Source: Aquincola tertiaricarbonis (GTDB taxonomy: Bacteria > Pseudomonadota > Gammaproteobacteria > Burkholderiales > Burkholderiaceae_C). From it: DNA of 64,000 nucleotides. A program made the position numbers and the translations under genes. The notes under the pieces were generated by a model, which was not told where the DNA came from, made no database searches, and worked only from the letters and a program-made list of their open reading frames with translations. Positions 39,642 through 48,572 of this stretch are shown piece by piece (position 1 is the first letter of the stretch; each line of letters opens with the position of its first letter). Location: positions 1,364,001 through 1,428,000 of the forward strand of contig NZ_CP097636.1 of NCBI RefSeq assembly GCF_023573145.1. The letters are read 5' to 3'.

Positions 39642-40511
39642 ATGACCGGTTCGCTGCGCTTCGAGGCCCCGTCCCCGCTGACCTACTTCGCGTCGCTGGT
39701 GGCCGAGGACGAAAGCCTCTCCTTGCTCGAGGCGGCGGTGTCCATCGCCCAGGACGAGCATCCCCAGCTCGACCCCCAGACCGTGCTGGCCGACATCGAC
39801 AGCCTGGCCTGGCAGCTCAAGCGCCGCATCCCGTCGGACGCGGCGGCGCTGCAGAAGCTGCGTCTGCTCAACCGCTATTTCTTCCATGAACTGGGTTTTG
39901 GCGGCAACGTCAACGATTACTACGACCCGGCCAACAGCTACCTGCACAAGGTGCTGGAAACCCGCCGCGGCATCCCCATCAGCCTGGCGCTGCTCTACAT
40001 CGAGATCGCCACGCAGATCGGCCTGACCGCGCGCGGCGTCTCCTTCCCCGGACATTTCCTGGTCAAGCTGCGCATGACGCAGGGCGAAGTGGTGATCGAC
40101 CCCTTCAACGGCCAGTCGCTCTCGCGGGAAGACCTGGACGAGCGCCTGGCGCCGTACCGCCGCCAGCAGGGGCTGGAGGGCGATTTCGAGGTGCCGCTGG
40201 GCCTGTTCCTGCAGTCCACGCCGGCGCGCGACGTGCTGGCCCGCATGCTGGGCAACCTGAAGGAGATCCACCGCAGCGCGCACGACTGGCCACGGCTGTT
40301 TGCGGTGATCGAGCGGCTGGTGGTGCTGCTGCCGCAGCAGTGGGAGCAGCGGCGCGACCGCGCGCTGTGCCTGGAAGAGCTGGGCCGCACCGACGAGGCG
40401 GCGGACGACCTCGCCATCTACCTGCAGCACCGGCCCGACGCGGAAGACGCCGCCGCGCTGCGCCGCCGCATGACGCAGCTGCGCCGCAGCGGCAGGCCTC
40501 CTCTGCACTGA
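39642..40511 (+). CDS. SirB1/transglutaminase-like family protein
   Basis: The 289-residue protein has an N-terminal helical region, then a transglutaminase-like core with FGGNVNDYYDPANSYLHKVLE, RGIPISLALLYIEIA and GVSFPGHFLVKL. A TPR-like C-terminal part follows (residues about 195-289, with LVVLLPQQWEQRRDRALCLEELGR). The family (UPF0162, SirB1) has no proven activity in bacteria. It begins 22 nt after murJ. The ATG at 39642 is the natural start; the longer frame is antisense-like murJ overlap. Confidence 0.9.
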   Translation: MTGSLRFEAPSPLTYFASLVAEDESLSLLEAAVSIAQDEHPQLDPQTVLADIDSLAWQLKRRIPSDAAALQKLRLLNRYFFHELGFGGNVNDYYDPANSYLHKVLETRRGIPISLALLYIEIATQIGLTARGVSFPGHFLVKLRMTQGEVVIDPFNGQSLSREDLDERLAPYRRQQGLEGDFEVPLGLFLQSTPARDVLARMLGNLKEIHRSAHDWPRLFAVIERLVVLLPQQWEQRRDRALCLEELGRTDEAADDLAIYLQHRPDAEDAAALRRRMTQLRRSGRPPLH

Positions 40512-40592
40512 GCCAGCCTTCAGGCCACCTCGGGCGGGTTCTTTACAATCCGCCGCTTCGCGCGCGGCGTCGCCCGGCGAACCCAAGAACAC

Positions 40593-41267
40593 ATGAGACA
40601 GTTGCCGCTGGCGTTCGGGCCGCGCCCGCCGCAAACCTTTGAAAGCTACCTGGCCCGCGCCAACGCCCCGGCCGTGGCCCACCTGCAGTCGCTGCAGCCG
40701 CCTTCACCGCCGGTGTACCTGTGGGGCCCGGCCGGCAGCGGCAAGACCCACCTGCTGCGGGCGCTCACCCTGGCCGCGCAGGAGCGCGGCGAGCGCGCCG
40801 GCTGGTTCAATGCCGCCTCGCCGCTGCCGTTTGAATTCGACGACACTTGGTCGCTGATCGTCATCGACGAAGCCGACGCGCTGGACGCCGCCCGCCAGCA
40901 CGGCGCCTTCACGCTGTTCATCGAGGCCATGAGCCACGGCGTGCAGCTGGTGGCCGCCGGCCGGCTGCCGCCGGTGGACCTGCCGGTGCGCGACGACCTG
41001 CGCACCCGGCTGGGCTGGGGCCCGGTGTTCGGGCTGCAGCCGCTGACCGAGGCCGAGGCCCGCGCCGCGCTGCGCCGCGAGGCCGACCGGCGCGGCATTT
41101 TTCTCTCCGATGAAGTGATGGACTACGTGCTGAGCCGCTTGTCGCGCGACATGAAAGACCTGATGGGCCTGCTGGACCGGCTGGACGACTTCGCGCTCGC
41201 AGAGCAGCGCCAGGTCACGGTGCCGCTGCTCAAGCTGATGCTGGCCGAAGAAGGGCAGGGCGCATGA
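40593..41267 (+). CDS. hda: DnaA regulatory inactivator Hda
   Basis: Hda works with the DNA polymerase sliding clamp to make DnaA hydrolyse ATP and so prevent re-initiation. The 224-residue AAA+ protein starts MRQLPLAFG, where QLPLAF fits the clamp-binding motif. The Walker A motif is GPAGSGKT (residues 45-52), Walker B is VIDEADAL, and the arginine-containing region is RLGWGPVFGL. Its stop overlaps the next start (ATGA). It is the first gene of the operon hda-HAD-pcnB-folK. Confidence 0.93.
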   Translation: MRQLPLAFGPRPPQTFESYLARANAPAVAHLQSLQPPSPPVYLWGPAGSGKTHLLRALTLAAQERGERAGWFNAASPLPFEFDDTWSLIVIDEADALDAARQHGAFTLFIEAMSHGVQLVAAGRLPPVDLPVRDDLRTRLGWGPVFGLQPLTEAEARAALRREADRRGIFLSDEVMDYVLSRLSRDMKDLMGLLDRLDDFALAEQRQVTVPLLKLMLAEEGQGA

Positions 41268-41932
41268 ACCTCACGCTGTTCGACCTGGACGGCACGCTGC
41301 TGCCCATCGATTCCGACCACGCCTTCGGCCAGTTCATGGTGCGCACTGGCTGGGCCGATGGCGCCGCCTTCCAGGCCGAGAACGACCGCTTCTTCGCCGA
41401 CTACCAGGCCGGCCGGCTCGACCTGGCGGCCTACATCCGCTTTGCCACCTCGCCCTGGCGCGACCGGCCCTTCGACGAGATCGAGGCCGGCCGTGTGCGC
41501 TTTTTCGAGGAAGCCATCCAGCCGGTGCTGCACGACAGCGCACGCGCGCTGGTGCGCGGCCATGCCGAGGCGGGCGACCTGATCGCCATCGTCACCGCCA
41601 CCAACGAGTTCGTCACCCAGCCCATCGCCCGCGCCTTCGAGGTGCCGACCCTGATCGCGGTGGAACTGGCGCGCGATGCGCAGGGCCGCGTCACCGGCGA
41701 CATCCAGGGCATTCCCTCGTACCGCGAGGGCAAGGTGCCGCGGGTCGAGGCCTGGCTGGCCGCCCAAGGCCGCCAGCGCGCCGACTTCGACCGCATCACC
41801 GTCTACAGCGACTCCACCAACGACCTGCCGCTGCTCGAATGGGCGACCGATGCCGTCGCCACCAACCCGAGCGCCGCGCTCGAAGCCATCGCGCGGGAGC
41901 GCGGCTGGCGCATCCTGAGACTTTTCGAATGA
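41264..41932 (+). CDS. HAD superfamily hydrolase (SerB-like, HAD-IB)
   Basis: The 222-residue protein opens with MNLTLFDLDGTLLPIDSDHA, where the catalytic Asp7 and Asp9 lie in DLDGT. It has motif II in IVTATNEF and motif III/IV with REGKVPRVEAW and YSDSTNDLPLLEW. This matches HAD-IB phosphatases related to phosphoserine phosphatase; the substrate is not known. It overlaps hda and pcnB by 4 nt each, so all three should be translated together. Confidence 0.92.
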   Translation: MNLTLFDLDGTLLPIDSDHAFGQFMVRTGWADGAAFQAENDRFFADYQAGRLDLAAYIRFATSPWRDRPFDEIEAGRVRFFEEAIQPVLHDSARALVRGHAEAGDLIAIVTATNEFVTQPIARAFEVPTLIAVELARDAQGRVTGDIQGIPSYREGKVPRVEAWLAAQGRQRADFDRITVYSDSTNDLPLLEWATDAVATNPSAALEAIARERGWRILRLFE

Positions 41933-43626
41933 TCAAGACCTTCATCGACAGGCTGCTGGGCAAGTCGCCCGCCAAGGCCGGCAAGGCCGGCGTCGCCAAG
42001 GTGCCGCTGGGCAAACGGGTGGAGGTGCCGGCCGCCGAGCACCGCATCAACCCCGAGCTGCTGGACGAGCGTGCGGTGCGCGTGGTGCGCACCCTCAAGG
42101 ACGCCGGCTTCGAGGCCTACATCGTGGGCGGCGCGGTGCGCGACCTGCTGGTCAACCGCCGGCCCAAGGATTTCGACGTCGCCACCAACGCCACGCCCGA
42201 GGAGGTGAAGGCGCTGTTCCGCCGGGCCTTCATCATCGGCCGGCGCTTCCGCATCGTGCATGTGATCTTCGGCCGTGGCCGCGAGCACGAGGTGGTGGAG
42301 GTGTCCACCTTCCGCGCCTACCTGGACAACAGCGCCGCCGAGCAGGTGGGTGGCAACGAGAAGACCTCGAAGGCCGAGCTGGCCAACAAGAGCCATGCGG
42401 TGGACGCCGCCGGCCGGGTGCTGCGCGACAACGTCTGGGGCCCGCAGATCGAGGACGCCGCCCGCCGCGACTTCACGATCAACGCGATGTACTACGACCC
42501 GGTGAGCGAGATCGTCGTGGACTACCACGGCGGCCTGAAGGACATCGAGCGCCAGGTGCTGCGCATGATCGGCGATCCGGTGACCCGCTACCGCGAAGAC
42601 CCGGTGCGCATCGTGCGCGTGGTGCGCTTCGCGGCCAAGCTGGGCTTCCAGATCGAGGCCAAGACCCGCGCCCCCATCGCCGAGATGGCGGCGCTGCTGG
42701 ACAACATCCCCGTCTCACGCCTGTTCGACGAGACCATCAAGCTGCTGCAGACCGGCCATGCCGTGGCCAGCGTTCAGGAGCTGCGCAAGCAGGGCCTGGG
42801 CAGCCGCTTCCCGATGCTGGACGTGCTGATCGGCCCCGGCGCCGACCAGCCCCAGCATGCCGAGCGCCGCAAGTTCGTCGAGCTGGCGCTGGCCGACACC
42901 GACCGCCGCGTGGCCGAAAACCGCCCGGTGGCGCCCAGCTTCCTGCTGGCCTGCCTGCTGTGGCACGAGGTGCTGGCCGGCTGGCAACGCCGCCGCGATG
43001 CGGGCGATCCGCCGTTCCCGGCGCTGATGGAGGCGGTGGACGCGGTGTTCGACGCCCGCGTGGGCGACATCTCGGGCCGCGGCAAGCTGGGCACCGACAT
43101 GCGCGAGATCTGGGGGATGCAGCCGCGCTTCGAGCGCCGCACCGGCAACGCGCCCTTCTCGCTGGTGGAGCAGCCGCGCTTCCGCGCCGGCTACGACTTC
43201 CTGCGGCTGCGCGCCGATGCCGGCGAGGTGGACCCGGCGCTGGCCGAATGGTGGGAAGACTTTGCGCTGGGCACGCCGGAAGAGCGTGAAGCGCTGCTGG
43301 CCGCCGCGCGCGAACAGCAGGGCAAGACGCGCCGCGTGCCGGCGGCCGGCGGTGCTGCCGCCAAGCCGCCGCGCAGCCGCAAGCCCAAGGCCGAAGCCGG
43401 CGAAGCTGCCGTGGCAGCTGCCGGCGACAACGGTGGCGACGACGCTGAAGGCGCCGACGCCTCGGCCGAACTGGACGGTGACGAGGGCCTGGGCAGCGCG
43501 CCGTCCGACGGCGCGCCGGCCCGCAAGCGCCGTCGCCGCCGCCGCAAGCCGGCCGGGGCCGCTTCGGCCGGCGCTGAGGGCAGCGAATCCGGACCGGCCG
43601 CCGCGCCGGGCGGCGAGGCGCCTTGA
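41929..43626 (+). CDS. pcnB: Poly(A) polymerase I (PcnB)
   Basis: PcnB adds poly(A) tails to RNA and promotes decay. The 565-residue protein has the nucleotidyltransferase motif IVGGAVRDLLV (67-72 core GGAVRD) and DFDVATNATPEEV with catalytic Asp81 and Asp83, then the RNA-binding region with RRDFTINAMYYDP. The C-terminal 100 residues are low complexity, ending in an Arg-rich KRRRRRRK stretch and a Ser/Gly/Glu tail. A basic tail is common in betaproteobacterial PcnB. The ATG overlaps the previous stop. Confidence 0.95.
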   Translation: MIKTFIDRLLGKSPAKAGKAGVAKVPLGKRVEVPAAEHRINPELLDERAVRVVRTLKDAGFEAYIVGGAVRDLLVNRRPKDFDVATNATPEEVKALFRRAFIIGRRFRIVHVIFGRGREHEVVEVSTFRAYLDNSAAEQVGGNEKTSKAELANKSHAVDAAGRVLRDNVWGPQIEDAARRDFTINAMYYDPVSEIVVDYHGGLKDIERQVLRMIGDPVTRYREDPVRIVRVVRFAAKLGFQIEAKTRAPIAEMAALLDNIPVSRLFDETIKLLQTGHAVASVQELRKQGLGSRFPMLDVLIGPGADQPQHAERRKFVELALADTDRRVAENRPVAPSFLLACLLWHEVLAGWQRRRDAGDPPFPALMEAVDAVFDARVGDISGRGKLGTDMREIWGMQPRFERRTGNAPFSLVEQPRFRAGYDFLRLRADAGEVDPALAEWWEDFALGTPEEREALLAAAREQQGKTRRVPAAGGAAAKPPRSRKPKAEAGEAAVAAAGDNGGDDAEGADASAELDGDEGLGSAPSDGAPARKRRRRRRKPAGAASAGAEGSESGPAAAPGGEAP

Positions 43627-44132
43627 GCCCGACGACCGCGCCCACCGCCGACGAGCGCATCTTCGTCGGCCTGGGTGCCAACCTGGGCGATGCCCGGACC
43701 ACGCTGGAAGCGGCGCTCGCCGCACTGGCGGCGTTGCCCGGCACCCGGTTGCTCGGCCGCTCCAGCTTCTACCGCACCGCGCCGGTGGATGCCGGCGGCC
43801 CCGACTACCTGAACGCCGTGGCCGAGCTGCGCAGCAGCCTGGCGCCCGAGGCGCTGCTGGACGCGCTGCAGGCCATCGAGCAGCAGCATGGCCGCGAGCG
43901 CCCCTACCGCAACGCACCACGCACGCTGGACCTGGACCTGCTGCTGATGGGCGGGCAGCGGCAGCACAGCGCGCGCCTGACGCTGCCGCACCCGCGGCTG
44001 CACCAGCGGGCCTTCGTGCTGGCGCCGCTGGCGGAGCTGGCGCCCGGCCTGATCATCGAAGGCCTGGGCCCGGTCGCCCCGCTGCTGGCGGCCTGCGCCG
44101 ACCAGGCCATCGAGCGCCTGGACGGGCGCTGA
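43623..44132 (+). CDS. folK: HPPK, folate biosynthesis pyrophosphokinase
   Basis: FolK transfers pyrophosphate from ATP to 6-hydroxymethyl-7,8-dihydropterin. The 169-residue protein has the N-terminal FVGLGANLGDARTTL, the middle YRTAPVDAGGPDYLNAVAEL and the catalytic-site APRTLDLDLLL with paired Asp residues. PHPRLHQRAFVLAPLAEL follows, as is typical. The start is a TTG that overlaps the pcnB stop (TTGA). Confidence 0.94.
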   Translation: MSPTTAPTADERIFVGLGANLGDARTTLEAALAALAALPGTRLLGRSSFYRTAPVDAGGPDYLNAVAELRSSLAPEALLDALQAIEQQHGRERPYRNAPRTLDLDLLLMGGQRQHSARLTLPHPRLHQRAFVLAPLAELAPGLIIEGLGPVAPLLAACADQAIERLDGR

Positions 44133-44146
44133 ACGCGCCACCGGCC

Positions 44147-44773
44147 ATGCTCGACCGCCTGCGCCACATCGCCATCGAAGGTCCGATCGGCGCCGGCAAG
44201 AGCACGCTGGCGCGGCTGCTGGCCGCCCGGCTCGATGCGCAGTTGCTGCTGGAGCGCCCGCACGACAACCCGTTCCTCGAGCGCTTCTACGCCGACCCCG
44301 CGCGCTATGCGATGCAGACGCAGCTGTGCTTCCTGTTCCAGCGCATCGAGCAGTACCGCGAGCTGGCGCAGCCCGGCATGTTCACGCCGCGCGTGGTCAG
44401 CGACTTCATGTTCGCCAAGGACGCGTTGTTCGCGCAGCTCACGCTGTCGGACGACGAGTTCCGGCTCTACAGCCAGATCCACGCCGCGATGGCGCCGCAG
44501 ATGCCGGCGCCCGACCTGGTGATCTGGCTGCAGGCCGACCCGGCCACGCTGCTGGGCCGCATCGCGCAGCGCGGCCTGGCGATGGAGCAGGGCATGGACC
44601 CGGCCTACCTGCAGCGCCTGGGGCATGCCTATGCCGCCTGGTTCGAGCGCGAGCCCGGCCTGCCGGTGCTGGCCATCGACACCACCCGCTTCAACCCCTT
44701 GGCGCAGCCGGCCGACCTGGACCGGCTGTTGCAGCGGCTGCAGGACTTCCGCGGCCCGCGCGAAGCCTGGTAG
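44147..44773 (+). CDS. Deoxynucleoside kinase family protein
   Basis: The 208-residue kinase has a P-loop IEGPIGAGKSTLARLLA near residue 9, ERPHDNPFLERFY with an acidic substrate-binding residue, and RGLAMEQGMDPAYLQRL. These are marks of the deoxyadenosine/deoxyguanosine/deoxycytidine kinase family, which salvage deoxynucleosides. It follows folK by 14 nt. In Burkholderiales this gene is usually between folK and panB. The precise substrate preference cannot be told. Confidence 0.9.
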   Translation: MLDRLRHIAIEGPIGAGKSTLARLLAARLDAQLLLERPHDNPFLERFYADPARYAMQTQLCFLFQRIEQYRELAQPGMFTPRVVSDFMFAKDALFAQLTLSDDEFRLYSQIHAAMAPQMPAPDLVIWLQADPATLLGRIAQRGLAMEQGMDPAYLQRLGHAYAAWFEREPGLPVLAIDTTRFNPLAQPADLDRLLQRLQDFRGPREAW

Positions 44774-44867
44774 GGATGGCCCGCTTACACTGCGCGCCCT
44801 GACGCCTTTATGACCGTGCCGTGACTGTCGTGTGACAGGCATGCGCCGCCCGAACGAGGAAAGACCG

Positions 44868-45515
44868 ATGCTGTTCGGCAAGCTGCTGCCCCGCGAGGGC
44901 AATTTTTTTGAACTCTTCATCGAACACGGCAAGCAGATCGCCGAAGGCGCCCGCGCCTTCACGCGGATGATCGAGCACTACGCCGACACCACGCTGCGCG
45001 AGCAGTACGCCGCCGACGTGATCGCCGCCGAGCGCAATGCCGACCGCATCACCGCCGAGGTGAACCGGCTGCTGCACAAGACCTTCATCACGCCGATCGA
45101 CCGCGAGCAGATCCACGGCCTGATCAATGCGATGGACGACGTGCTGGACCTGCTGCAGGACGCCACCGAGACCATGCAGCTGTACGACGTGCGGGAGATG
45201 ACCGAAGAGACGATGCGCCTGGGCGACCTCAGCGCCAAGTGCTGCGACCGCGTGGCCCATGTGGTCACGCTGCTGTCCAAGCTGTCGGACCATACCGTGG
45301 TGGAGGCAGCGCTCAAGACCTGCGAAGAGATCGACAAGCTGGAATCGGACGCCGATCGCGTGATGCGCTCGGCCATGAGCAAGCTGTTCCGCGAGCAACC
45401 CGACGTGCGCGAGCTGATCAAGCTCAAGGCCATCTACGAGCAGCTGGAGTCGATCACCGACCGCTGCGAAGACGTGGCCAACCTCGTCGAGGGCATCGTC
45501 CTCGAGAACTCCTGA
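44868..45515 (+). CDS. DUF47 (PhoU-like) family protein
   Basis: The 215-residue protein is nearly all alpha-helix, begins MLFGKLLPREGNFFELF, and shows DREQIHGLINAMDDVLDLLQD and EKxD-like acidic pairs such as CEEIDKLESDADRV. DUF47 proteins usually sit next to Pit phosphate permeases and are thought to control them. Here the pit gene begins 17 nt downstream, so the pair is an operon. The ATG at 44868 follows GAGGAAAG; longer in-frame starts have no such site. Confidence 0.92.
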   Translation: MLFGKLLPREGNFFELFIEHGKQIAEGARAFTRMIEHYADTTLREQYAADVIAAERNADRITAEVNRLLHKTFITPIDREQIHGLINAMDDVLDLLQDATETMQLYDVREMTEETMRLGDLSAKCCDRVAHVVTLLSKLSDHTVVEAALKTCEEIDKLESDADRVMRSAMSKLFREQPDVRELIKLKAIYEQLESITDRCEDVANLVEGIVLENS

Positions 45516-45531
45516 AGGCCGCCGGCGCACG

Positions 45532-46542
45532 ATGGACGCGGTTCAGGTCAGTTTCTGGGTGGTGGTGCTGCTGGTGGTGCTGGCAGTGCTGTTCGATTTC
45601 ATGAATGGTTTCCACGACGCGGCGAACTCCATCGCCACCGTCGTGTCCACCGGCGTGCTCAAGCCTCAGCAGGCGGTGGTGTTCGCGGCCACGTTCAACG
45701 TGATCGCGATCTTCGTCTTCCACCTCAGCGTGGCGGCCACGGTGGGCAAGGGCATCGTGCAGCCCGGCATCGTCGATCACCATGTGGTGTTCGGCGCGCT
45801 GGTCGGCGCCATCGCCTGGAACGTGATCACCTGGTGGTACGGCATTCCGTCGAGCAGCAGCCATGCGCTGATCGGCGGCATCGTCGGCGCGGTGATCGCC
45901 AAGTCGGGCGTGGGCGCCCTGGTGGCCGGCGGCGTGCTCAAGACGGTGGCCTTCATCTTCGTTTCGCCGCTGCTGGGTTACCTGCTGGGCTCGCTGATGA
46001 TGGTGGCGGTGGCCTGGGTGTGCCGTCGCAGCTCGCCGCTGCGGGTGGACAACTGGTTCCGCCGACTGCAGCTGGTGTCGGCCGGGCTGTACAGCCTGGG
46101 CCACGGCGGCAACGATGCGCAGAAGACCATCGGCATCATCTGGATGCTGCTGATCGCCACCGGCTACGCCAATGCCAGCGACGCGATGCCGCCCAGCTGG
46201 GTCATCTGGTCGTGCTACATCGCCATCGGCCTGGGCACCATGTTCGGCGGCTGGCGCATCGTCAAGACCATGGGCCAGAAGATCACCAAGCTCAAGCCGG
46301 TGGGCGGCTTCTGTGCCGAGACGGGTGGCGCGATGACGCTGTTCTTCGCCACCGCGCTGGGCATCCCGGTGTCCACCACCCACACCATCACCGGCGCCAT
46401 CGTCGGCGTGGGCTCGGTGCGCAGCGCCTCGGCGGTGCGCTGGGGCGTGGCCGGCAACATCGTCTGGGCCTGGGTCCTCACCATCCCCGCCTCGGCCTTC
46501 ATCGCGGCCGTTTTCTACTGGTTGGGCCTGCAGATTCTTTAA
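45532..46542 (+). CDS. pit: Low-affinity inorganic phosphate transporter (Pit family)
   Basis: The 336-residue protein has two internally similar halves, each carrying the family motif: GFHDAANSIATVVSTG near the start and GGNDAQKTIGIIWMLL in the second half. It has about 10 helices. Pit proteins import metal-phosphate complexes with protons. It is co-transcribed with the DUF47 gene. Its stop is 3 nt from the end of a convergent gene. Confidence 0.95.
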   Translation: MDAVQVSFWVVVLLVVLAVLFDFMNGFHDAANSIATVVSTGVLKPQQAVVFAATFNVIAIFVFHLSVAATVGKGIVQPGIVDHHVVFGALVGAIAWNVITWWYGIPSSSSHALIGGIVGAVIAKSGVGALVAGGVLKTVAFIFVSPLLGYLLGSLMMVAVAWVCRRSSPLRVDNWFRRLQLVSAGLYSLGHGGNDAQKTIGIIWMLLIATGYANASDAMPPSWVIWSCYIAIGLGTMFGGWRIVKTMGQKITKLKPVGGFCAETGGAMTLFFATALGIPVSTTHTITGAIVGVGSVRSASAVRWGVAGNIVWAWVLTIPASAFIAAVFYWLGLQIL

Positions 46543-46545
46543 GTC

Positions 46546-46989
46546 TTATTGACTTATTTTTTTGGCCTCTTCGACCTGGTACTCGAAGTAGCGCTGGCCG
46601 CTGAAGGCGATGGTGGCCATCAGCACGCCGGCGCCGATCAGCAGCGCGGTGATCACGCCCAGCACCGGCGCCCAGCGGGTGGCGTGCACCGGCTGGCCCG
46701 GGTTGTGGCGGGCGTCCCAGCGCTCATCGGGCGTCAGCCCGTAGAGGATGGCGGCCAGCATCGCCTGCGCCACCATCAGCCCCAGCAGCGGAATCAGCGC
46801 CCAGCTCAGGTGATCGTCCAGGCCGTAGTCCTGCACCCGCTGGATGCCGTGCAGCCCCAGGAAGGTGGGGATGCAGTAGAACCAGCCCAGCCGGTCCTTG
46901 AAGCCGTAGAGGTAGAAGCGGTGCAGCCCCAGGCTGCCCACCAGCAGCGCCACCCAGGTGGCCAGCGTCTTCGACTTGTAGGCCGCCAT
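46546..46989 (-). CDS. TM2 domain membrane protein
   Basis: The 147-residue protein has a hydrophobic pair of helices with the TM2 pattern WVALLVGSLGLHRFYLYGFKDR and several further helices. TM2 proteins occur in many bacteria, but their role is unknown. The start at 46989 (MAAYKSKTL) gives the usual N-terminus; the longer frame upstream is Arg-rich. It lies 5 nt after the acetyltransferase gene and probably shares its message. Confidence 0.85.
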   Translation of the reverse strand: MAAYKSKTLATWVALLVGSLGLHRFYLYGFKDRLGWFYCIPTFLGLHGIQRVQDYGLDDHLSWALIPLLGLMVAQAMLAAILYGLTPDERWDARHNPGQPVHATRWAPVLGVITALLIGAGVLMATIAFSGQRYFEYQVEEAKKISQ

Positions 46990-46994
46990 GGCCG

Positions 46995-47528
46995 TCAGTC
47001 CGCGGCCGGGGCGTTGCTGTCGCCGTCGCCCAGCGCGCGTTGCATCAGCACCACATCCAGCCAGCGGCCGAATTTCCATCCCGAGGCCTTGAGCACGCCG
47101 GTGTGCTCGAAGCCGCAGCTGCGGTGCACGCCGATCGAGCCGGCGTTGGCCGAGTCACCGATCACCGCCAGCATCTGCCGCGCGCCGCGCGCCTCGCACT
47201 GGGCCATCAGCTCCACCAGCAGCTGCTTGCCCACGCCCTGGCCCTGTGCATCGGGGTGCAGGTAGATGGAGTCTTCCAGGCAGAAGCGGTAGGCGCGGCG
47301 CGGGCGGAACACGTTGGCGTAGGCATAACCCAGCAGCTGGCCGCCGCGTTCGGCCACCAGCCAGGGCAGGCCGTTGGCCAGCACCGCCTCGCGGCGCTTG
47401 GCCATTTCCGCCTCGTCGGGCGCTTCCAGCTCGAAAGTGCCGGTGCCGTGCAGCACCGCGTGTTGGTAGATGGCGGTGATGGCGGGCAGGTCAGCGGCCG
47501 TGCTCGGGCGAATCAGCAGATTGGTCAT
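46995..47528 (-). CDS. GNAT N-acetyltransferase, phosphinothricin-acetyltransferase-like
   Basis: The 177-residue protein has the GNAT fold: MTNLLIRPSTAADLPAITAIY at the start, LGYAYANVFRPRRAYRF, and the acetyl-CoA loop HPDAQGQGVGKQLL. The final part NAGSIGVHRSCGFEHTGVLK matches the Pat/Bar subgroup, whose members acetylate phosphinothricin or methionine sulfoximine. The natural substrate is unknown. The promoter of the divergent rpsP operon is next to its start codon. Confidence 0.9.
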   Translation of the reverse strand: MTNLLIRPSTAADLPAITAIYQHAVLHGTGTFELEAPDEAEMAKRREAVLANGLPWLVAERGGQLLGYAYANVFRPRRAYRFCLEDSIYLHPDAQGQGVGKQLLVELMAQCEARGARQMLAVIGDSANAGSIGVHRSCGFEHTGVLKASGWKFGRWLDVVLMQRALGDGDSNAPAAD

Positions 47529-47539
47529 GCACAACAGTT

Positions 47540-47545
47540 TATAAT
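47540..47545 (+). promoter_or_regulatory. Probable -10 element for the rpsP operon
   Basis: TATAAT at 47540-47545 is a perfect sigma-70 -10 hexamer, followed by GCGCGG. No convincing -35 hexamer lies 16-18 nt upstream. It would give a leader of about 175 nt before rpsP. The gene on the other strand begins at 47528. Confidence 0.5.
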
Positions 47546-47727
47546 GCGCGGTTTCGGCGCTGGCCGGCGGCAGAGGGGTTCCACCCATCCACCGCTTTGG
47601 CGTATCTACAGCACCGAGCCCGTGGCGACCGGCCCGCAACCTGCGGCTGGCGCCTTTCACGATTGCCAGACCTGGTGGTGTCTCCCCGGTGAGGCGGTCG
47701 ATTCGCAGGAATCTCCGAGGAAACACA

Positions 47728-47976
47728 ATGGTTGTCATCCGTCTGGCCCGTGGCGGCTCCAAGAAGCGCCCCTTCTACAACATCGTCGTTGCCGATGCGC
47801 GTGAGCGTCGCGACGGCCGCTTCATCGAGCGCGTCGGTTTCTACAACCCCGTGGCTTCCGGCGCTGCCGAGTCGCTGCGCGTGGCGCAAGACCGCGTGAC
47901 CTACTGGAAGGGCGTTGGCGCCCAGCTGTCGCCCACCGTCGCCCGCCTGGTGGGCAACGCCAAGACCGCTGCCTGA
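47728..47976 (+). CDS. rpsP: 30S ribosomal protein S16
   Basis: S16 is a small subunit assembly protein. The 82-residue protein has the family sequence [20 protein letters not shown] followed by [14 protein letters not shown]. The ATG at 47728 follows GAGGAAACACA. It is the first gene of the conserved operon rpsP-rimM-trmD-rplS. Confidence 0.97.
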   Translation: MVVIRLARGGSKKRPFYNIVVADARERRDGRFIERVGFYNPVASGAAESLRVAQDRVTYWKGVGAQLSPTVARLVGNAKTAA

Positions 47977-47993
47977 GACACGGATTCCGGCCG

Positions 47994-48554
47994 ATGAACG
48001 CCACCACGCCTGCACCGGGCGATACCGCCTGGCCTGAAGACGCGGTGGAGGTCGGCCGGATCCTCGGGCCCTGGGGCATCAAGGGCGCGCTCAAGGTGCT
48101 GCCTTACGCGTCCGACCCCAAGGCCTTGTTCTCGTCGCGGCGCTGGTTCATCCAGCCGGGCCACCGGCTGCTGAAGATCACCGGCGCCCGCGACCACGGC
48201 GATGGCGTCGTGGCCACCGCCCAGGAAGTGCCCGACCGCAATGCCGCCGAAGCGCTCAAGGGCGCCCAGGTGTTCGTGTCGCGCAGCAGCTTCCCCACCC
48301 CTTCGGAAGGTGAGTACTACTGGGTCGACCTGATCGGCCTGGAGGTCTACAACCGCGAAGGGGCCCATCTCGGCATGGTCACCGACCTGCTGAGCACCGG
48401 CCCGCACAGCGTGCTGAAGCTGCGCCCGGCCGATGCGCCGGCCGACGCTGGCGGCGAAGCCGCTGAACGCCTCATTCCTTTCGTCGACGCCTACGTCGAC
48501 CAGGTGGACCTGCCGGCCCGCCGCATCACCGTTGACTGGGGCCTGGATTACTGA
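47994..48554 (+). CDS. rimM: Ribosome maturation factor RimM
   Basis: RimM binds S19 and helps the 30S head mature. The 186-residue protein has the N-terminal beta-barrel motif EVGRILGPWGIKGALKV and the C-terminal PRC-barrel region YYWVDLIGLEVYNREG, ending IPFVDAYVDQVDLPARRI. It lies 17 nt after rpsP and 18 nt before trmD. Confidence 0.95.
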   Translation: MNATTPAPGDTAWPEDAVEVGRILGPWGIKGALKVLPYASDPKALFSSRRWFIQPGHRLLKITGARDHGDGVVATAQEVPDRNAAEALKGAQVFVSRSSFPTPSEGEYYWVDLIGLEVYNREGAHLGMVTDLLSTGPHSVLKLRPADAPADAGGEAAERLIPFVDAYVDQVDLPARRITVDWGLDY

Positions 48555-48572
48555 GGCCGCTCGCCGAATGCC